45,154 bases of DNA from an uncultured Lachnospiraceae bacterium (GTDB taxonomy: Bacteria; Bacillota; Clostridia; Lachnospirales; Lachnospiraceae), in NCBI GenBank assembly GCA_910585295.1, contig CAJUDE010000055.1, forward strand, positions 1 to 45,154. Reading direction: 5' to 3'. Below, in pieces: positions 15,651 through 23,615 of this stretch. Position numbers and translations under genes: made by a program. Below the pieces are notes generated by a model. It was not told the DNA's origin. It made no database searches and saw nothing but the letters and a program-made list of their open reading frames with translations. Numbering within the stretch: the stretch's first letter is position 1; each line of letters begins with the position of its first letter.

Positions 15651-16166
15651 ATGCCGCAAGGAAATCCCAGGCCGGGAGAATTATACTTACATTTTAAACA
15701 GAAGCTCTATCAAGTGATTACCGTTGCAACACATTCAGAGTCGGGGGAACCTTTGGTGGTTTATCAGGCATTGTATGGCAGCTTCCAGACCTATGCAAGG
15801 CCCCTTGCTATGTTTGTGGGGCTTGTGGATGAAGGGAAATACCCAAATGTAGGGCAAAAATACCGCTTCCAATTGGTAGAGCCAGAGCGGGATGGGGCGC
15901 AGGCAGAAAAACAGCCAAAGGCATTGGAGCCTGTACGCACCATAGAAGAGAAGATGATGGCGTTTTTTGACGCCAGGACAATGCAGGAGAAATATGAGAT
16001 TTTGCTGGATATGCGCGAGGGCATTACGGATAGGCTGATTAACAATATGGCTGTTGTGCTGGATGTGGTGATTGAGGAAGGGCCGCTTGACCAGAGGTAT
16101 GAAGAATTGAAAAATTGTGTGCGGACGTTCCAAAGGTATGAGGTGGAACGGATGCCTAGGGCATGA
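15651..16166 (+). CDS. DUF1653-domain protein
   Basis: A 171-aa protein. Residues about 5-78 form a DUF1653 domain (PRPGELYLHFKQKLYQVI; SGEPLVVYQALYGSFQTYAR), a small beta-barrel of unknown role widespread in bacteria. The C-terminal 90 residues (from about TIEEKMMAFFDA) are helical and resemble the appended domain found in Clostridia, also without known role. The start is supported by AAAGGAAAGGGG. It ends the ktrB-ktrA-PAP2 group and is followed by a terminator. Function unknown. Confidence 0.8.
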   Translation: MPQGNPRPGELYLHFKQKLYQVITVATHSESGEPLVVYQALYGSFQTYARPLAMFVGLVDEGKYPNVGQKYRFQLVEPERDGAQAEKQPKALEPVRTIEEKMMAFFDARTMQEKYEILLDMREGITDRLINNMAVVLDVVIEEGPLDQRYEELKNCVRTFQRYEVERMPRA

Positions 16167-16226
16167 TTTTTCAGTGTGGAAATTTTCGTCATCCCACGCG
16201 AGAGCAATAGTTGGGTGAAACAGGAA

Positions 16227-16250
16227 AAGGAGGTTGCCCCTCCTTTTTTT
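16227..16250 (+). terminator. Rho-independent terminator
   Basis: AAGGAGG (16227-16233) pairs with CCTCCTT (16239-16245), loop TTGCC, then a run of T. It closes the DUF1653 gene and separates it from pyrC. Confidence 0.88.
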
Positions 16251-16317
16251 CTGTGCTAAAATAAAAATATGGAAGTGGATTTATATGAAATAATTTCAGA
16301 AAGGATTCGATACAGGA

Positions 16318-17592
16318 ATGTTGCTTTTAATTAAGGATGGGACCGTAATTAATCCGGGGGACAAAACAGAACGGGAAGCAGATGTCCTTGTGGAAAATGG
16401 GGTTATCAAGAAGATTGCCCCGAAACTGACGATTAAGGCAGACCGCGTAATTGACGCATCCAATTGCTATGTGATGCCTGGGTTTATTGATATGCATGTA
16501 CACCTGCGTGATCCAGGGATGGAACATAAAGAAACTGTAGAGACAGGGGTAAGGGCGGCCGTGCATGGAGGGTTCACTACAGTGGTGGCGATGCCCAACA
16601 CCAAGCCTGTGGTGGATAATGGCGACGTGGTGAATTATGTCCACAATAAGGCGAAAAATATTGGGCTTGCCCATGTCCTGCAGGCAGGCACAGTCACAAA
16701 AGGGCAGCGCGGGGAGGCTCTGTCAGATATTGAAGGGATGGTGGAAGCGGGCATCCCGGCAATCAGTGAGGACGGCAAGTCGGTTATGAACGCCCAACTG
16801 TATCGGGAAGCGATGACCTTGGCGGTTAAGTATGATATCCCTGTGCTTGCCCACTGTGAGGATATCAGCATGGTGAATGGCGGTGTGGTAAATGCAGACA
16901 AAGCCACTGAGGATATGCGCCTAAGGGGCATCAGCAATGCGGTGGAAGACGTGATTGTTGCAAGGGACATCGTACTGGCAAAGGAGACAGGGGCGTCCCT
17001 GCATCTGTGCCATTGCTCCACAAAAGACAGTGTTAAGATGGTCCAAATGGCAAAAGAGGAAGGGGTGCATGTGACAGCGGAAGTCTGCCCCCATCATTTT
17101 ACACTGACCAGCAGCGATATCAAAGAGAATGACGCAAATTACAAAATGAACCCGCCATTACGCACCATTGAGGATGTACAGGCCTTAAGGGAAGGGCTGA
17201 AGGCGGATATCATGGATGTGATTGCCACAGACCATGCACCCCACACAGCCATCGAAAAAGGGGTAGGCATCCGTAAGGCGCCATTTGGGATTGTGGGGCT
17301 TGAGACTGCGGCATCCCTTGTGGTAACAGAGTTAGTGGACAAAGGCTGGCTTACTATGATGCAGATGGCAGAGAAGATGAGCTATAACCCGGCAAAAATT
17401 TTGGGGCTTGAAAAAGGCGTGGTAGAAGAGGGGAAACCGGCAGACCTTGTGGTGTTTGACGCGAAAAAGGAGTATGTGGTTGATCCAGAAGATTTTTATT
17501 CCAGAGGGAAAAATACGCCTTTTGCAGGAAAGGCAGTCAAAGGTATGGTAATGGCAACGGTGGTAAATGGAAGAATTGTGTTTGAAAGATAA
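16318..17592 (+). CDS. pyrC: Dihydroorotase
   Basis: A 424-aa class I dihydroorotase, converting N-carbamoyl-L-aspartate to dihydroorotate in UMP synthesis. Metal ligands are visible: DMHVHLRDPG, the second-metal histidine in LAHCED, LCHCSTKDSV, and the metal aspartate in IATDHAPH. The length fits the PyrC type 1 family of Firmicutes. It is the first gene of the pyr operon and ends 12 nt before the pyrF ATG. AGAAAGGATTCG lies before the start. I see no PyrR-binding hairpin in the 67 nt between the preceding terminator and the start, so regulation is not by a classical PyrR attenuator here. Confidence 0.95.
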   Translation: MLLLIKDGTVINPGDKTEREADVLVENGVIKKIAPKLTIKADRVIDASNCYVMPGFIDMHVHLRDPGMEHKETVETGVRAAVHGGFTTVVAMPNTKPVVDNGDVVNYVHNKAKNIGLAHVLQAGTVTKGQRGEALSDIEGMVEAGIPAISEDGKSVMNAQLYREAMTLAVKYDIPVLAHCEDISMVNGGVVNADKATEDMRLRGISNAVEDVIVARDIVLAKETGASLHLCHCSTKDSVKMVQMAKEEGVHVTAEVCPHHFTLTSSDIKENDANYKMNPPLRTIEDVQALREGLKADIMDVIATDHAPHTAIEKGVGIRKAPFGIVGLETAASLVVTELVDKGWLTMMQMAEKMSYNPAKILGLEKGVVEEGKPADLVVFDAKKEYVVDPEDFYSRGKNTPFAGKAVKGMVMATVVNGRIVFER

Positions 17593-17604
17593 GTGAGGAT
17601 AGAT

Positions 17605-18534
17605 ATGATAGACAGATTAATTGAGAAAATTAAAAAGACCCACGCCCCGATTGTGGTGGGGCTTGACCCTATGCTGGACTATATTCCAGAGCATGTGCAG
17701 AAAAAAGCTTTCCAGGAATTTGGCGAGTCTTTGGAGGGGGCAGCAGAGGCAATCTGGCAGTTTAACAAAGAGATTATTGACCATACGTTTGACTTAATCC
17801 CGGCGGTAAAGCCGCAGATTGCCATGTATGAGCAGTTTGGGGTGCCTGGCCTATTAGCTTTTCATAAGACCATAGAGTACTGCCATGGGAAAGGCTTAAT
17901 CGTGATTGGAGATGTGAAAAGGGGGGATATCGGCTCCACATCTGCAGCCTATGCGGCGGGGCATATTGGGACTGTGGCAGTGGGGGGCAAAACGTACCGG
18001 CCCTTTGATGAGGACTTTATCACAGTGAACCCTTATTTAGGGACAGACGGCATAAAGCCTTTTGTGGATGTGTGCCGCAAAGAAAAAAAGGGGCTGTTTA
18101 TATTAGTGAAGACTTCTAACCCATCCAGTGGGGAATTCCAGGACAGGCTGGTTGACGGCAGGCCGTTGTATGAGCATGTAGGGGAAAAAGTAGCCCAATG
18201 GGGGGCGGAATGCATGGGGGAATCTTATAGCTCCATTGGCGCCGTTGTGGGGGCGACTTACCCGGAAATGGGCAAAATACTCAGGAAAGCAATGCCCAAA
18301 AGCTATATCCTTGTGCCAGGGTACGGCGCGCAGGGCGGCAAAGGCGCGGATTTGGTCCATTTTTTCAATGAAGATGGGCTGGGAGCCATTGTAAATTCTT
18401 CCAGGGGGATTATTGCAGCCTATAAACAGGAGGCTTATGGAAAATTTGGCGCGGAGCATTTTGGGGAGGCCTCAAGGGCGGCTGTGGAAGATATGGTGAA
18501 GGATATTGACGGGGCATTGAACCAGCAGCGCTAA
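17605..18534 (+). CDS. pyrF: Orotidine-5'-phosphate decarboxylase, long form
   Basis: A 309-aa OMP decarboxylase, the last step to UMP. It is the longer type 2 form (about 300 residues against 230 in E. coli). The active site DVKRGDIGSTS (Lys-x-x-Asp) near 95-105 is intact; VGLDPMLD near the start and GYGAQGGKGAD near the phosphate site are also typical. GTGAGGATAG precedes ATG 17605; a GTG at 17593 is possible but would leave no ribosome site. Cotranscribed with pyrC and pyrK. Confidence 0.94.
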   Translation: MIDRLIEKIKKTHAPIVVGLDPMLDYIPEHVQKKAFQEFGESLEGAAEAIWQFNKEIIDHTFDLIPAVKPQIAMYEQFGVPGLLAFHKTIEYCHGKGLIVIGDVKRGDIGSTSAAYAAGHIGTVAVGGKTYRPFDEDFITVNPYLGTDGIKPFVDVCRKEKKGLFILVKTSNPSSGEFQDRLVDGRPLYEHVGEKVAQWGAECMGESYSSIGAVVGATYPEMGKILRKAMPKSYILVPGYGAQGGKGADLVHFFNEDGLGAIVNSSRGIIAAYKQEAYGKFGAEHFGEASRAAVEDMVKDIDGALNQQR

Positions 18535-18596
18535 ATGCTTACGCTGGAAGCACATTGTTTTTAAGAAGGGAAAACATCATAGTTCAGGAGAAGAGT

Positions 18597-19364
18597 ATGG
18601 CAGAGAAATTTAGGGAACAGACAGTGATTATCCGACAGGAAGAGATTTCCTATGGGATTTACAGCATGTGGCTGAAAACGGATAAAATTGCAGAAAAGGC
18701 AAAGCCAGGGCAGTTTTTATCCATATATTGCCATGAGGGCAGCAGGCTTTTGCCACGGCCAATCAGCATTTGTGAAATCGACCAGGAAGACCGGGCAGTT
18801 CGGATTGTGTACCGTGTAGCAGGGAAAGGGACTGAGGAATTGTCCGGGATGCGGACAGGGGGCAGCCTTGAAGTTGTGGGGCCTCTGGGAAACGGGTTCC
18901 CGTTAAAAGGGAAAAAGGCATTTTTGATTGGGGGTGGGATTGGGATCCCTCCTATTTTGCAGCTTGCAAAAGAACTGCAATGTGAGAAACAGATTATCTT
19001 GGGATATCGGGATTCTTTGTTCCTCCACAAAGAATTTAAAAAGCAGGGCAATGTGTATGTGGCGACGGAAGACGGCAGCTATGGGATAGAGGGGAATGTG
19101 ATGGACGCGATACGCGAGAATGGGCTGGATGCTGAAATCATATATGCCTGCGGGCCTACGCCTATGCTCCGTGCGGTCAAGGCATATGCCAAAGAAAAAG
19201 ATATCGAATGCTGGGTGTCTTTGGAAGAGCGGATGGCATGCGGGATTGGGGCATGCCTGGCTTGTGTCTGCAAATCTAAGGAAAGGGACAGCCATACAAA
19301 TGTAAATAATAAGCGGATTTGCAAAGAGGGGCCGGTATTTCGCGCAGAGGAGGTAGCGTTTTAA
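18597..19364 (+). CDS. pyrK: Dihydroorotate dehydrogenase B electron-transfer subunit
   Basis: A 255-aa iron-sulfur flavoprotein that passes electrons from dihydroorotate, through PyrD, to NAD+. The FAD-binding barrel (RLLPRPISICEID), the NAD domain (LIGGGIGIPPILQLAKEL; YACGPTPMLRAVK) and the [2Fe-2S] cysteines (MACGIGACLACVC, then CKEG near the end) are all present. ATG 18597 is chosen because CAGGAG precedes it; an ATG at 18555 lacks one. The stop shares a base with the pyrD start (TAATG), so the two subunits are translationally coupled. Confidence 0.95.
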   Translation: MAEKFREQTVIIRQEEISYGIYSMWLKTDKIAEKAKPGQFLSIYCHEGSRLLPRPISICEIDQEDRAVRIVYRVAGKGTEELSGMRTGGSLEVVGPLGNGFPLKGKKAFLIGGGIGIPPILQLAKELQCEKQIILGYRDSLFLHKEFKKQGNVYVATEDGSYGIEGNVMDAIRENGLDAEIIYACGPTPMLRAVKAYAKEKDIECWVSLEERMACGIGACLACVCKSKERDSHTNVNNKRICKEGPVFRAEEVAF

Positions 19365-20269
19365 TGAACACAAAAGTTAATCTGGCAGGTGTTACACTGA
19401 AAAACCCTGTGATGACGGCATCCGGGACTTTTGGTTCTGGGGCAGAATATGCAGAATTTGTGGATTTAAACCAATTGGGGGCGGTGGTGACTAAGGGAGT
19501 GTCAAATGTGCCATGGGAGGGCAACCCTACCCCGCGGATAGCTGAGACGTATGGGGGGATGCTCAATGCGGTAGGCCTCCAGAATCCAGGGATTGGCTTA
19601 TTTGTGGAACGCGATATCCCTTTTTTGACAAAGTATGACACGAAGATTATTGTTAATGTGTGCGGAAAGACCACAGAGGATTATTGCGAAGTGGTGCAGC
19701 GGCTGGCGGAGCAGCCAGTGGACATGCTGGAAATCAATATTTCCTGCCCCAATGTGAAGGAAGGGGGCATTGCCTTTGGGCAGGACCCCAAGGCAGTGGA
19801 GGATATTACAAAAGAGGTGAAGAAATATGCCAGGCAGCCAGTCATTATGAAATTAAGCCCAAATGTGACAGATATCACAGAGATGGCGAAGGCTGCAGAG
19901 GCGGGAGGGGCGGACGCCCTTTCCTTAATCAATACAATCACAGGGATGAAAATAGATATCCACCGCATGGCATTTGCGCTGGCCAATAAGACGGGAGGGT
20001 TATCTGGGCCGGCAATCCATCCCATCGCAGTGCGTATGGTGTATGAGGCAGCCCATGCAGTGAAAATCCCAATTATCGGCATGGGTGGGATTTCCACGCC
20101 AGAGGATGCGCTGGAAATGGTGCTTGCCGGGGCGTCTGCCATATCGGTAGGGACTGCCAACTTCCATAACCCGCAAGCTACTATGGAGATTGTGAAGGGC
20201 ATCCGGGACTATATGGAGCAGTATGGGGTGAAGGAATTCACGGAACTGGTTGGCGCGGTAGATAAATAG
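19364..20269 (+). CDS. pyrD: Dihydroorotate dehydrogenase B catalytic subunit
   Basis: A 301-aa FMN enzyme, class 1B. It has the NISCPNVKEGG segment with the catalytic cysteine, LKNPVMTASGTFGSG at the N terminus and the phosphate-binding GMGGIST and SAISVGTANF near the C terminus. GAGGAGG inside the end of pyrK is its ribosome site. It needs PyrK for NAD+ use. In related genomes pyrE usually follows directly; here about 2.5 kb of unrelated sequence separates them. Its stop codon lies within the first copy of a 37-nt duplicated segment. Confidence 0.95.
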   Translation: MNTKVNLAGVTLKNPVMTASGTFGSGAEYAEFVDLNQLGAVVTKGVSNVPWEGNPTPRIAETYGGMLNAVGLQNPGIGLFVERDIPFLTKYDTKIIVNVCGKTTEDYCEVVQRLAEQPVDMLEINISCPNVKEGGIAFGQDPKAVEDITKEVKKYARQPVIMKLSPNVTDITEMAKAAEAGGADALSLINTITGMKIDIHRMAFALANKTGGLSGPAIHPIAVRMVYEAAHAVKIPIIGMGGISTPEDALEMVLAGASAISVGTANFHNPQATMEIVKGIRDYMEQYGVKEFTELVGAVDK

Positions 20270-20364
20270 CGGAATAACATCGGGGATGCTGTAAAACTTG
20301 CGCTCAGTCCCACTCTCAAAATCGCAGGATAAATAGCAAGAATAACATCGGGGTGCTGTAAAAC
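20261..20364 (+). repeat. Direct repeat at the pyrD 3' end
   Basis: The segment 20261-20297 (from GATAAATAGC to GCTGTAAAAC, including the pyrD stop) recurs at 20328-20364 with small indels. The second copy runs into an intact terminator hairpin; the first lacks the 3' arm. This looks like a tandem duplication or insertion scar at the border of the three-gene cassette. Confidence 0.8.
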
Positions 20365-20391
20365 CAAAGGTTTCTGGATTTTGCGGCACCC
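20351..20391 (+). terminator. Terminator hairpin after pyrD
   Basis: A 13-bp stem GGGTGCTGTAAAA (20351-20363) / TTTTGCGGCACCC (20379-20391) with two G-T wobbles, followed by TTAAAAA. It should reduce read-through from pyrD into the downstream cassette. Confidence 0.7.
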
Positions 20392-20430
20392 TTAAAAATA
20401 CATAGGAAGATATGGTTTAGAAAGGAAAAA

Positions 20431-21099
20431 ATGGTGAATAATTTTAGGTATGACAGCCCTTGGGAAGAATTTACGCAGGCAGTCAAGGAGGTAAAGGAAT
20501 TAGTAAAAAGCAAAAAAGCGTTCTGGGCAATTGGGTTTCTAAATGAATTTGATTTATTCATTTATGACTCAGTGGCTCAGTTAATGGACAAGAAGATGCT
20601 GAATATTATATATGGTGAAATTACATATTTATTGAAGTTAGGCTTAAATCAGGGAACGTTGAAAGAGGAGAATGTGCGGGCCACAATAGAGTCAACAAAT
20701 ATGGGGGCGCCTAAGGATGAGCTAGACATGATGGTAAAGTCATTGTGCAATAAATATGAATTCGTTGCGGACACGTTTGATATCCATAATTTATCAATGC
20801 GTTATAATTTGAAGAAAAATGCGATTAGCCCTAAATTATCTTCTTTCAAATATAATATATATACGGATTATATGCCAAATGGGAAGGCAATTGATTGTGC
20901 GCTTGTAAGCATGGCATGCAAAAAAAATATGGATCGGATGAGCGGGAGGAAGATAGATGAATTCTATGACGGGCAGGGGGCGGATATTACGTTTATTTGT
21001 GATGAAGAAGACCTTGATTTGTGGATTGGTGAATTAGAGGAGTTAAAGCAAAAGATAAGGGAGCGTCAGAATGGAGACAAGACAAGGGGAAATAAATAA
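20431..21099 (+). CDS. Hypothetical protein, PIN-cassette gene 1
   Basis: A 222-aa soluble protein I do not recognise. The N-terminal 60 residues are helical and Lys/Glu-rich; the middle contains an FDLFIYDSVAQLMDKK stretch; the C terminus is acidic and helical (DLDLWIGELEELKQKIRER). There is no signal peptide or membrane segment. AAAGGA precedes the ATG. Its last 29 nt overlap the next gene, indicating coupled translation. Codon use is more AT-rich than in pyrD/pyrE. It opens a three-gene cassette lodged between pyrD and pyrE. Candidate role: a partner or regulator of the nuclease-like third protein (inference). Confidence 0.7.
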   Translation: MVNNFRYDSPWEEFTQAVKEVKELVKSKKAFWAIGFLNEFDLFIYDSVAQLMDKKMLNIIYGEITYLLKLGLNQGTLKEENVRATIESTNMGAPKDELDMMVKSLCNKYEFVADTFDIHNLSMRYNLKKNAISPKLSSFKYNIYTDYMPNGKAIDCALVSMACKKNMDRMSGRKIDEFYDGQGADITFICDEEDLDLWIGELEELKQKIRERQNGDKTRGNK

Positions 21100-21673
21100 C
21101 CTGTATTTTCGTAATCCAGAAGTATTTCTGAGTGAAGCCATGATTATGAAGGTTGGCGGGCTGGAAGAAAAATATCTGGAAATGGATCAAAAATTAACCA
21201 ATTTAGAGCAAAATTTAGTTTTCAGGGAAGAAGGTGAAAAGGATGGGCGTTTTTCTTTAGAAAACGAAAGAAAAGAAGAGGGGAGCAGCAGGGGCGGTAA
21301 TTTCTGTGAATTAGAGGAATGGCAGGAATTGCAGAAAATTACCGTCCGTGCAATCGAAATTTTGTCAGAATGGGAAGAAACAGAAGATATTCGGATTCAG
21401 GTGCAGTATGCGGCTATCCTTGTTGGAAAAATAAATGCTTTAAAGAAAAAAGATGTGGTTCGTTCCCATGAAGTAAGAAAGAAAGTCTGTACTTTAGTGA
21501 GGAATGTAATTCGTCTTAATATTGCAGAAGAAGTCTTTTCGGAGGAACAAATACAGCTTTTGAAAGAAGGGTTTTCATTGATAACTGCGCAGAATATTCA
21601 AAAAGAAAATTTGTTACAGTTAAACAGAAAGTTTCGGAATTCAGGTTTGCAGACGATGCCGCCATGGGAATAA
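21071..21673 (+). CDS. Hypothetical helical protein, PIN-cassette gene 2
   Basis: A 200-aa, almost wholly helical, highly charged protein with a probable coiled coil at about 25-60 (GGLEEKYLEMDQKLTNLEQN). I recognise no domain. It starts within the last codons of gene 1 (ATG 21071, with GGGAG upstream) and its stop lies three bases before gene 3, so all three should be made together. The tail repeats of Glu/Lys and the lack of enzyme motifs would suit a scaffold or an antitoxin-like binding protein, but this is only a guess. Confidence 0.7.
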   Translation: METRQGEINNLYFRNPEVFLSEAMIMKVGGLEEKYLEMDQKLTNLEQNLVFREEGEKDGRFSLENERKEEGSSRGGNFCELEEWQELQKITVRAIEILSEWEETEDIRIQVQYAAILVGKINALKKKDVVRSHEVRKKVCTLVRNVIRLNIAEEVFSEEQIQLLKEGFSLITAQNIQKENLLQLNRKFRNSGLQTMPPWE

Positions 21674-21676
21674 ATT

Positions 21677-22450
21677 ATGGATATATTATTAGACACAACG
21701 ATACAAATTGACAGGATAACAGGGACGAAACAGCGCCAGAAGGCAATTAAGGATGTATTGGCTGATAGAAAAGTGTATAGTTCGACATATGTTTTAGGGG
21801 AATACTACGCGACCGTTGTCAGTGACTTAGTAACATTGTATGCGCTGTTTTTGCAAGATAAAGATATTGGGGAAACTGGTAAACGCATTACAGAGCAGGT
21901 ATTTGCAAGAAGCCAGTCAAGGGTTTCAAAACTGTATGCAAATATTTTAGCTATGTGTGAATTTGACGTTGAGGAAGTAGAAGATACTTTTCAGCTTTAT
22001 ATGGACTTGATTCAGGATGAATTTTTCTTGAATTTAGAGGGGATACTGGATGGGACTAAATGTGTGCGGGGAAGCAGGAAAATAGAATATGAGGATAATA
22101 TCCCCTTTTTGCCAGAGGCAAGGTGCAGGAAATCGGAAAAGATATGTGATATATGCCCTTTTTGGGAAAGGGCAAGGCAGGAGGCTGAGAAACTTATGGG
22201 ATCCCAAGAGATAGATGGAAAAATCAGGGGAATACTCCATTCTGCAAAGCATAGTGAACAAGAATATAGAGGCAATAATTGCAAAACATTAGGAGACACA
22301 GTAATTTCATTAGAGGCAAAGAAAAGCAGGCATGCCTTAGGGATATGCAGCAGCAATAAAAAAGACTTTCAGCCAATATGCGATGCAATCGGAGTGGAAC
22401 TGGCGGTTCCTGATTATTCAAGGAGCCAAATGCCCGGCAGCAAGCTATAG
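21677..22450 (+). CDS. PIN-like nuclease protein, PIN-cassette gene 3
   Basis: A 257-aa protein with a PIN-like arrangement of acidic residues: MDILLDTTIQIDR at the N terminus (strand 1 aspartate), YVLGEYY (glutamate, helix 2-3), TLGDTVISLEA (third acid) and CSSNKKDFQPICDAI (strand 4 to last acid). PIN proteins are Mg2+-dependent RNases, often toxins. Between the second and third acids is an insert with KSEKICDICPF and a further cysteine upstream, possibly a zinc knuckle. The last eight to nine residues and the stop codon are encoded by the dispersed repeat copy that begins at 22426. No strong ribosome site; coupling to gene 2 is likely. Confidence 0.65.
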   Translation: MDILLDTTIQIDRITGTKQRQKAIKDVLADRKVYSSTYVLGEYYATVVSDLVTLYALFLQDKDIGETGKRITEQVFARSQSRVSKLYANILAMCEFDVEEVEDTFQLYMDLIQDEFFLNLEGILDGTKCVRGSRKIEYEDNIPFLPEARCRKSEKICDICPFWERARQEAEKLMGSQEIDGKIRGILHSAKHSEQEYRGNNCKTLGDTVISLEAKKSRHALGICSSNKKDFQPICDAIGVELAVPDYSRSQMPGSKL

Positions 22451-22574
22451 GGCCTGGATTGTCTTTTTGCCCCAAGGGGCGGGGGATTTGCACCCACAGG
22501 GCATTAACCCATGCGGCGTCCGCCAATTATCTGGGTGGGCGCGGCTGCGTAGCCCATCGCCCACGGGAATAAAT
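22426..22574 (+). repeat. Dispersed structured repeat, copy A (diverged)
   Basis: About 150 bp similar to copies at 31841 and 44975: CAAATGCCC...CAGCAAGCTA, then GGGGCGGGGGATTTG, CACCCACAGGGCATTAACCC, a GCGGCGTCCGCCAATTAT segment, and GCGGCTGCGTAGCCCATCGCCC at the right end. This copy differs at several bases from the others and is therefore older. It overlaps the 3' end of the PIN-like gene. Confidence 0.85.
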
Positions 22575-22690
22575 AAGAGCCGAATTTGGAAAGCGCAAGG
22601 ATTCAATTCCCATACGTTTTATGTTGAATATCCGTTATAAATATGTTAAAATTTGGGAAAATATAGTATAGAAGAATTCTTATATAGGGA

Positions 22691-22717
22691 AATCCCTCAC
22701 AGATGGGATTCTTTTTT
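22691..22717 (+). terminator. Terminator/attenuator-like hairpin before pyrE
   Basis: AATCCC (22691-22696) / GGGATT (22705-22710) followed by CTTTTTT. It lies 46 nt before pyrE and may either end the upstream cassette transcript or attenuate pyrE. A possible -10 (TATAGT, 22662-22667) lies upstream of it. Confidence 0.65.
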
Positions 22718-22762
22718 CAGGTTAATGGCAATCCATAGTGGGATAGACAAGGAGAGAGGCGA

Positions 22763-23434
22763 ATGGAAAATTATAAGAAAGAATTTATTGGATTTATGGT
22801 TGACTGCCAGGTGTTGAAATTTGGGGAATTTATTTTAAAAAGTGGGAGGAAGTCCCCATTTTTTATGAACGCAGGCGCATATGTGACAGGCGCGCAGCTT
22901 CGCAAGCTTGGGGAATATTATGCAAGGGCAATCCATGAGCATTATGGGGATGGGTTCGACGTGCTGTTTGGGCCGGCTTACAAAGGCATCCCATTAAGCG
23001 TTGCCACTACAATGGCATACAGCGAATTATATGGGAAGGAAATCCGCTATTGCTCAAACCGCAAGGAGGCAAAAGACCATGGGGATACAGGGATATTACT
23101 AGGGAGCAAATTGGCAGACGGGGATAAAGTGGTGATTATTGAGGATGTGACCACTTCCGGCAAGTCGATGGAAGAGACTGTCCCAATTATCCGCGCGCAG
23201 GCAGATATCCAAATCAAAGGGCTGATGGTATCCTTAAACCGTATGGAGAAAGGGAAAGGCGAGAAAAGCGCGTTAGAGGAGATCAAGGAACTGTATGGTT
23301 TCGATGCGAATGCCATTGTGACAATGGAAGAAGTGACAGAATATTTGTATAATAAGCCATATAAAGGAAATATATATATTAATGATGGAATGAAGGCGGC
23401 CATAGACAGTTATTATGCGCAATATGGGGCATAA
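22763..23434 (+). CDS. pyrE: Orotate phosphoribosyltransferase
   Basis: A 223-aa enzyme making OMP from orotate and PRPP. The PRPP-binding motif VVIIEDVTTSGKSMEE (about 120-135) and the SGRKSPFFMNAG substrate segment near the N terminus are intact, as is the YCSNRKEAKDHG flexible-loop region. AAGGAGAGAGG precedes the ATG. Although it belongs functionally with pyrC/F/K/D upstream, it is separated from pyrD by a foreign-looking cassette and has its own leader with a hairpin. Confidence 0.95.
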   Translation: MENYKKEFIGFMVDCQVLKFGEFILKSGRKSPFFMNAGAYVTGAQLRKLGEYYARAIHEHYGDGFDVLFGPAYKGIPLSVATTMAYSELYGKEIRYCSNRKEAKDHGDTGILLGSKLADGDKVVIIEDVTTSGKSMEETVPIIRAQADIQIKGLMVSLNRMEKGKGEKSALEEIKELYGFDANAIVTMEEVTEYLYNKPYKGNIYINDGMKAAIDSYYAQYGA

Positions 23435-23450
23435 TAGGAGGATAACATTG

Positions 23451-23603
23451 ATGAATGAGAAAGTATATAAGACAATGGCAGTGACAGGGGCAGGGAACAT
23501 TGCGCTGGGGGTTATTATGTTGGTAAGCGGAATTGCATGTGGGATTGTGGCAATCGTAAGCGGCGCAAAGCTGTTAAAGCGTAAATCAGACATTATATTT
23601 TAA
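23451..23603 (+). CDS. Small hydrophobic membrane protein (50 aa)
   Basis: Fifty residues, mostly one long hydrophobic stretch (about 8-42, with IALGVIMLVSGIACGIVAIV) ending in KLLKRKSD, so one membrane helix or a helical hairpin with a cytoplasmic basic end. AGGAGG (23435-23440) begins one base after the pyrE stop and lies 10 nt before ATG 23451. Short Gly/Ala-rich proteins of this kind accompany VanZ-like genes in Clostridia. Role unknown; probably cotranscribed with pyrE and the VanZ-like gene. Confidence 0.65.
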   Translation: MNEKVYKTMAVTGAGNIALGVIMLVSGIACGIVAIVSGAKLLKRKSDIIF

Positions 23604-23615
23604 AGGATTGAAGAA

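Noticed and set aside
16250..16317. PyrR-binding leader or uracil-responsive riboswitch before pyrC
   Set aside because: The 67-nt gap shows no antiterminator/terminator pair or conserved loop; the only hairpin with a T run is the upstream terminator.
22426..22574. CRISPR array in the repeated GC-rich segments
   Set aside because: The copies are 9-13 kb apart, about 150 bp long and have internal hairpins, with no regular repeat-spacer pattern.
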